NCBI GenBank assembly: GCA_022865525.1
Contig: JALHSV010000394.1
Span: forward strand, 1-10,465
Origin: Thermodesulfovibrionales bacterium
GTDB taxonomy: Bacteria; Nitrospirota; Thermodesulfovibrionia; Thermodesulfovibrionales; SM23-35
Length of the DNA stretch: 10,465 bases
Direction: 5' to 3'
Part shown: piece by piece, positions 7,637-10,465 of the stretch
Numbering within the stretch: position 1 is the first letter of the stretch
How the letters are laid out: each line of letters starts with the position of its first letter
Translations under genes and position numbers: made by a program
The notes under the pieces: generated by a model
Database searches by the model: none
What the model saw: the letters and a program-made list of their open reading frames with translations, nothing else
Told to the model about the DNA's origin: nothing

Positions 7637-7645
7637 AATTGGTAG
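7340..7645 (+). CDS. Stand-alone copy of the membrane-anchor module of the 4517 gene
   Basis: The product is 101 residues, ATG 7340 behind AAGGAGGGAAG; an in-frame extension upstream to 7265 has no RBS and is rejected. The protein consists only of the three-segment hydrophobic module (LKDSGTVTAL, GMLGSFIPCIGSLAF, IIANNQK, GTVISGFQYFSIV) and ends after GESARHELRNW. About 36 of 99 codons differ from the 4517 copy, about 23 of them silently, and the roughly 13 residue changes are mostly conservative (V/I, Y/F, S/A). That pattern indicates selection on the protein rather than a dead fragment. It resembles DUF4190-like small membrane proteins. It lies 153 bp downstream of the surface protein gene and converges on the zinc-ribbon gene. 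It may pair with the anchor of the larger protein or be an independent small membrane protein; truncation of a once longer copy cannot be excluded. Confidence 0.72.
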   Translation: MPEELKDSGTVTALSVIGFVFGLIGMLGSFIPCIGSLAFFVSIPAAIISGIALIIANNQKAKKTFAIVALTISLIGTVISGFQYFSIVAAGESARHELRNW

Positions 7646-7716
7646 GGAAGATGTAATCTGATCAAATATGAAAACAATTTTAAAAAAGATAGGGGTTGCA
7701 AATAAACAATTTTAAT

Positions 7717-7741
7717 TTCATTTTAATGAATTTTCTTCCTT
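7717..7741 (+). terminator. Weak candidate terminator between convergent genes
   Basis: The palindrome TTCATT-TT-AATGAA (7717-7730) is followed by TTTTCTTCCTT. The stem is AT-only and its loop is too tight for full pairing, so stability would be low. Its place between two converging genes (ends at 7645 and 7759) is right for a terminator. Confidence 0.25.
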
Positions 7742-7758
7742 AAAATATTTTGCTTGAT

Positions 7759-8163
7759 TTAGGTTTTTTCTGAAATTTTACGAGTATTCTCCTCGATAGC
7801 AATAATTACAAGGATACTCTCTGATATTGCATAAAAGAAAAGGAAAACTATTGCTCCTATAAAAAGAGAAAAAAGAGCAAGGAGGATATTTGGACCGCCA
7901 GAACTCACACCAAAGAGTCCCTCCTGATGCGACTGCCCAATAATTACTATAAACCCAATTATGGTAAATATAGCCCATATCCAAGCTAGAACTTTTAAAA
8001 TTGAAGCCACAGTCCTTAGTGCATAAAAATTGTTAATTTCATTTTTTTCTGTTAGATTTGAAGAATCCTTGGGGGTTGGTTTCTCTAAGAGTGGAATATT
8101 ACAGTCTGAACACAGATCGAAACCTTCACGATATTCACTATTGCATTTCGGACAATATTTCAT
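7759..8163 (-). CDS. Small zinc-ribbon membrane protein, function unknown
   Basis: The product is 134 residues, ATG at 8163 behind GGAGGC. It begins with a treble-clef/zinc-ribbon motif, C4-P-K-C7 ... C18-S-D-C21 (MKYCPKCNSEYREGFDLC), then a polar linker (about 26-48) and two long hydrophobic segments (about 52-77 and 92-122). The C-terminus ends in an acidic-basic amphipathic helix containing IEENTRK. Zinc-ribbon plus two-helix proteins with this E-E-N-T-R-K tail are common in bacteria, but I know of no assigned biochemical role. The ribbon probably sits on the cytoplasmic side and may bind protein or nucleic acid. The gene lies 37 bp downstream of the four-helix membrane protein at 8201-8794 in the same direction, so the two are probably co-transcribed. 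It is AT-rich like its neighbours. Confidence 0.72.
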   Translation of the reverse strand: MKYCPKCNSEYREGFDLCSDCNIPLLEKPTPKDSSNLTEKNEINNFYALRTVASILKVLAWIWAIFTIIGFIVIIGQSHQEGLFGVSSGGPNILLALFSLFIGAIVFLFFYAISESILVIIAIEENTRKISEKT

Positions 8164-8200
8164 TATTGCCTCCTTCTATTAAATAAAGTAATTTTAATGA

Positions 8201-8794
8201 TTAGGTTGATTTTTTATTGAGTTCACGAATATTTTTTGCGATATCCACCAGCACGCTTGTCAATTCTGCTAAGTAGTACGTGATAAAAATGACGAAACCG
8301 CTAATAATAATTGCAGAAAGAAATAACAGTAGACCGGAAAGAAAAGTGTCCGAGGATACCAATCCAAGGTTTGGTATTAATTCTGCATATAATCCACGCC
8401 CGATTTTCAACCAAACAAAAATCATGGATGAAAAACCGGCGATTATTACGCATACGCCATAGATTTCCCCAAATGCTTTTATCATATACTTGAAAATCGG
8501 AATCGCTTTATATTCCTCATTTCGTTCTTGACGAATATCTTCAGAGCGGATCCATAATATCTGGCAAATAATAAACCCGGTGATCAGGGCAAGCATATTA
8601 AAAAAGAAAAAATAAATAATTTTTTGCCCAAAATCCAGATAATGAAAAACATCGAATCCTTTGAAAAAAGTCCATAATGTAGTTAAAGCAATTAGAATAG
8701 CAAGTCCCTTCAAAATGCCCGAAAAAATTTCTTGCAGAAGATTTTTCTTAGAAAGACTCTTGATAATTGGTTCCATAAAAAATAATTTGTTCAT
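8201..8794 (-). CDS. Four-helix membrane protein, function unknown
   Basis: The product is 197 residues, ATG at 8794 with AAAGGAGGG a few bases upstream; a second in-frame ATG seven codons later is less well placed. Four hydrophobic segments are visible at about 26-45, 57-82, 108-130 and 151-177. They are separated by a charged cytoplasmic-looking loop (SEDIRQERNEEYK, about 84-96) and followed by a basic amphipathic tail (DIAKNIRELNKK). There are no enzyme motifs or metal ligands. The last helix plus tail resembles in layout the end of the zinc-ribbon protein encoded next in the operon (helix, then E/D-I-x-x-N-x-R), hinting at a shared fold or partnership. It is the promoter-proximal gene of this two-gene minus-strand operon. 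Confidence 0.68.
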   Translation of the reverse strand: MNKLFFMEPIIKSLSKKNLLQEIFSGILKGLAILIALTTLWTFFKGFDVFHYLDFGQKIIYFFFFNMLALITGFIICQILWIRSEDIRQERNEEYKAIPIFKYMIKAFGEIYGVCVIIAGFSSMIFVWLKIGRGLYAELIPNLGLVSSDTFLSGLLLFLSAIIISGFVIFITYYLAELTSVLVDIAKNIRELNKKST

Positions 8795-8818
8795 TTATCC
8801 CTCCTTTTATTAAAATAT

Positions 8819-8847
8819 ATTTTAGCATAAAAAATTAAATATAAACA
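8819..8847 (-). promoter_or_regulatory. Candidate extended -10 promoter of the minus-strand operon
   Basis: Read on the minus strand, TGCTAAAAT (8827 down to 8819) fits an extended -10 element (TGnTAtAAT with one change). The hexamer 17 bp further upstream, TGTTTA, is a poor -35, which an extended -10 can tolerate. It lies 25-30 bp before the ATG at 8794, leaving a short leader that contains the RBS. Confidence 0.4.
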
Positions 8848-8852
8848 CTGTA

Positions 8853-9225
8853 ATGGTTGAAAGATTCAGTAGAGATAAAATCGCTTTTCTAGCGCTATGT
8901 TGGAAAATGGGGCATGTGGAATGTCACCATCTTGAGAAAAATGCGCTCAGCATCGAGAAAACGACCGTGTAAAGATTAGCAGCATTAGATCATTGCTGGA
9001 GATGAATCTATTAAGTTGACTGTCGCTGATGCCAATAAACGCCAAACCTCGCTTGAAAGTCGAAATACAAAAAATGCTTGCTTAGAAAAGCTCAAGAAAA
9101 GGGATCAACCGTAGTTCGTTTATCACAGGATGCCGCAGGTTGTGAAGAATTTGTTTGCCGAAATGGAAAGAACATTCCTTTCTCGCTGGGAGCGAAGAGC
9201 TAGAAATGCTTTGCTTAAAACTTAA
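8853..9225 (+). pseudogene. Frameshifted, coding-like relic in the divergent intergenic region
   Basis: No intact gene lies between 8795 and 9373, but the middle is richer in GC than its flanks and reads as protein-like in two alternating frames. The stretches are 8853-8972 (MVERFSRDKIAFLALCWKMG..., 39 codons), 8989-9114 (IIAGDESIKLTVADANKR..., 41 codons), 9057-9203 (...EKGSTVVRLSQDAAGCEEFV...) and 9115-9225 (...LFAEMERTFLSRWERRARN...). The 8989 and 9115 stretches share a frame and are split by a single TAG at 9112. None has a convincing RBS. I recognise no family, and a random mixture of short open stretches is a serious alternative. Confidence 0.3.
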
Positions 9226-9244
9226 ACTCCAATGGGCTCATTCT

Positions 9245-9272
9245 TTATAAGTTCAACTGCAATTGAATATAA
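9245..9272. other. AT-rich imperfect hairpin upstream of the Yip1-like gene
   Basis: The arms TTATA (9245-9249) and TATAA (9268-9272) enclose inner arms TTCAA (9252-9256) and TTGAA (9263-9267) around a six-base CTGCAA loop, with a two-base bulge on the left. It is not followed by a T-run, so it is not a standard terminator. It lies about 50 bp before the candidate promoter and could be a protein-binding palindrome. Confidence 0.3.
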
Positions 9273-9319
9273 GTTGGAGTGTGGATTATGAAAAATGGGG
9301 TGCCACCAGTTGTTAAAAC

Positions 9320-9348
9320 TTGACTTTTTATTGATTTTATTTAATGAT
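9320..9348 (+). promoter_or_regulatory. Candidate sigma70 promoter of the Yip1-like gene
   Basis: TTGACT (9320-9325, 5 of 6) lies 17 bp before AATGAT (9343-9348, 4 of 6). Transcription would begin near 9355, just ahead of the AAAGGAGG site. The in-frame ATG at 9344 falls inside the -10 box, which supports translation from 9374 instead. Confidence 0.45.
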
Positions 9349-9373
9349 ATGTGAGAAAGAAAAGGAGGATATT

Positions 9374-10024
9374 ATGAATTTTAATTTAATTTTAACAAGA
9401 GTTTTAGGGATTTTAACAAAGCCAAAAAGCGAATGGGAAAAGATCAAAGGGGAATCTACTTCGATTAAAGATTTGTACTTGAAATTCGCCTGCATTGTTT
9501 TTGCACTTCCTTCTCTATTTATTCTATTGGCGCATTTATTCAGTGTGGGTTTTGGTGGATTTCATTTTACTCTGCTTCTAGCTATTATTTCTTATGTTTT
9601 TGTCATTGGTGGAGTATATCTGTCTGGTGTTCTCATCAATGTGATTGCTCCTCAATTCGGCGGCAACAAGGATTTTATCGAGTCACAAAAACTGGCTGTT
9701 TATTCCCTGGTTCCTTTTGCTTTGGCAAGTTTCTTGTTCATTTTTTTAGCTGGTGGGTTTTCAGTTTATTCTTGGTTCTGGCCCGTGTTGGTATTCGGTC
9801 TTCCCTATGCGATTTATCTTGCCTATGTTGGCCTTCCAACTTTAAAAGGGATCAGCGGAGATAAGCTGGTTCCTTTCACGATAATTATTGGCGTTGTTTT
9901 CTATATTGTCTTTTATCTTGTGTTCATGCTTAGCTTCAAAATTTATTGGGAAATGGCTGTCGGAAGTGCTTATAGAACGAGCATGCGGGCAATGAAAGAA
10001 TATCAAAGAAATCTTGGTAATTAG
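9374..10024 (+). CDS. Yip1-family multi-pass membrane protein
   Basis: The product is 216 residues from ATG 9374, chosen because AAAGGAGG lies a few bases upstream; an earlier in-frame ATG at 9344 has no RBS. The N-terminus carries the family-type P-K-S-E-W-x-x-I element (17-24: TKPKSEWEKIK). Five hydrophobic segments follow at about 38-57, 65-90, 109-127, 131-156 and 165-188. The conserved stretch N-V-I-A-P-x-F-G-G-x-x-D-F-x-x-S-x-K-L-x-x-Y-S (89-111) is the diagnostic core of bacterial Yip1/YIF1-like proteins. Eukaryotic Yip1 proteins bind Rab GTPases in ER-Golgi traffic; the bacterial members have no established role. The gene is transcribed alone, from the divergent region into the strong terminator at 10062-10093. 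Confidence 0.82.
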   Translation: MNFNLILTRVLGILTKPKSEWEKIKGESTSIKDLYLKFACIVFALPSLFILLAHLFSVGFGGFHFTLLLAIISYVFVIGGVYLSGVLINVIAPQFGGNKDFIESQKLAVYSLVPFALASFLFIFLAGGFSVYSWFWPVLVFGLPYAIYLAYVGLPTLKGISGDKLVPFTIIIGVVFYIVFYLVFMLSFKIYWEMAVGSAYRTSMRAMKEYQRNLGN

Positions 10025-10061
10025 CCTACTTGTTTTAAGTTTAAGTAGATAGTTTTCTATC

Positions 10062-10093
10062 AAACCGGGTCGGCTTAGGCCGGCCCGGTTTTT
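10062..10093 (+). terminator. Strong rho-independent terminator after the Yip1-like gene
   Basis: A GC-rich inverted repeat AAACCGGGTCGGC / GCCGGCCCGGTTT with a four-base TTAG loop and one G-T type mismatch is followed by a run of T. It lies about 37 bp after the stop at 10024 and marks the right edge of the AT-rich block. Confidence 0.88.
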
Positions 10094-10329
10094 CATTTCC
10101 TCTCTTCATCCACGGGCAGTGATCTGTCCCGGCCGCAATATTTCCCCTTTTCAGCTGGGAATCAGTCTGCTTTCAACTCCGTCCCCTAGGGGGGAGGAAT
10201 CCTTTCCATGGGTAACATCCTGCTCATCCTGGCCGGATCGTGCAGCAGATGAGCGGCGGCAAGGTCATTGAAGTGTTGAAAGAGCTCAAATTCGCGATGT
10301 CCACAATGAGCAGAGTCATTTTATTCCGG
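10094..10329. other. GC-rich intergenic stretch, no confident gene
   Basis: This region lies between the terminator and the permease stop. The only coding-like hints are GGGGAGGAA followed by ATG 10208 (MGNILLILAG..., stopped after 14 codons) and an overlapping frame from about 10235 reading QQMSGGKVIEVLKELKF. That frame then runs on through the antisense of the permease gene. This could be a frameshifted relic of a small gene, but the evidence is thin. Confidence 0.3.
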
Positions 10330-10465
10330 TCAAAATTTAAAAAACACCGGCAGCAGGGCCAGCGTGATCACGCTGTAAATCACCAACAGCGGCAGGCCGG
10401 TTTTCACGTAATCACTGAATTTGTAATTCCCGGGGCCGTATACCATCAGATTGGTCTGGTAGGCG
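10330..10465 (-). CDS. C-terminal end of a DASS/SLC13-type anion permease (rest outside window)
   Basis: Read on the minus strand, the frame is open from the right edge to TGA at 10332-10330 and gives 44 residues. The sequence AYQTNLMVYGPGNYKFSDYV followed by KTGLPL and a final hydrophobic helix ending LPVFFKF matches the C-terminus of divalent anion:sodium symporter (DASS) permeases. In these, the (G/A)-Y-Q-T-N-x-M-V-Y-x-P-G motif forms the second substrate- and sodium-binding hairpin. Many members with this version also carry TrkA-C domains in the middle; those would lie outside the window. Substrates are sulfate, dicarboxylates or similar anions and cannot be told apart from this piece. 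The gene is GC-rich and looks like backbone rather than part of the AT-rich block. Confidence 0.85.
   Translation of the reverse strand, partial: AYQTNLMVYGPGNYKFSDYVKTGLPLLVIYSVITLALLPVFFKF

Noticed and set aside
10026..10048. Small inverted repeat CTACTT...AAGTAG just after the Yip1-like stop
   Set aside because: Six AT-rich pairs with an 11-base loop and no clear role; the real terminator lies immediately downstream.
9842..10096. Minus-strand open frame of 84 codons through the terminator and the end of the Yip1-like gene
   Set aside because: It is antisense to a well-supported gene, crosses a terminator hairpin and has no recognisable protein features.

Overview
The window is bacterial DNA: strong AGGAGG-type ribosome binding sites, tight operon spacing and intrinsic-terminator architecture. 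It carries no phage, plasmid, rRNA or tRNA marker, so the lineage cannot be fixed. The mix of DUF2752, beta-helix proteins with a 'D-x-G-A-Y-E-Y' tail, an AbiE-like system and Yip1-type membrane proteins would fit an uncultivated, environmentally living bacterium, perhaps of the FCB/Calditrichota type. That placement is a guess. Base composition changes along the window: both ends (about 1-160 and 10100-10465) are GC-rich, the AbiE-like cassette (about 200-2210) is intermediate, and about 2480-10020 is clearly AT-rich. The middle therefore looks like an accessory block set into a GC-richer backbone.

Left part (1-2478). The 3' end of an unrecognised membrane-protein gene is followed by a two-gene toxin-antitoxin or abortive-infection cassette of the AbiEi/AbiEii type: a regulator with a restriction-endonuclease-like N-terminus, then a nucleotidyltransferase. 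After it comes a decayed second copy of the same membrane-protein 3' end (about 2398-2478), so the cassette is bracketed by related gene tails.

Middle (2585-7645). A plausible promoter (2585-2613) precedes three closely spaced plus-strand genes: an exported protein with a TPR-like helical N-terminus, a DUF2752 membrane protein, and an 889-residue membrane-anchored surface protein. The last is built as a hydrophobic anchor, an Ig-like domain, a right-handed beta-helix with a ladder of regularly spaced cysteines, and a CBM6/35-like carbohydrate-binding domain. A stand-alone paralogue of the anchor alone follows at 7340-7645, about 85% identical in DNA with mostly silent changes. This cluster is the most unusual part of the window and may be a cell-surface or exported carbohydrate-interaction system; that role is inferred.

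Right part (7759-10465). Two minus-strand membrane-protein genes (a zinc-ribbon/two-helix protein and a four-helix protein) form an operon. About 580 bp follow that hold a frameshifted coding-like relic, a hairpin and divergent promoters. A Yip1-family membrane protein on the plus strand ends in a strong rho-independent terminator, and the window closes with the C-terminus of a DASS/SLC13-type anion permease on the minus strand.
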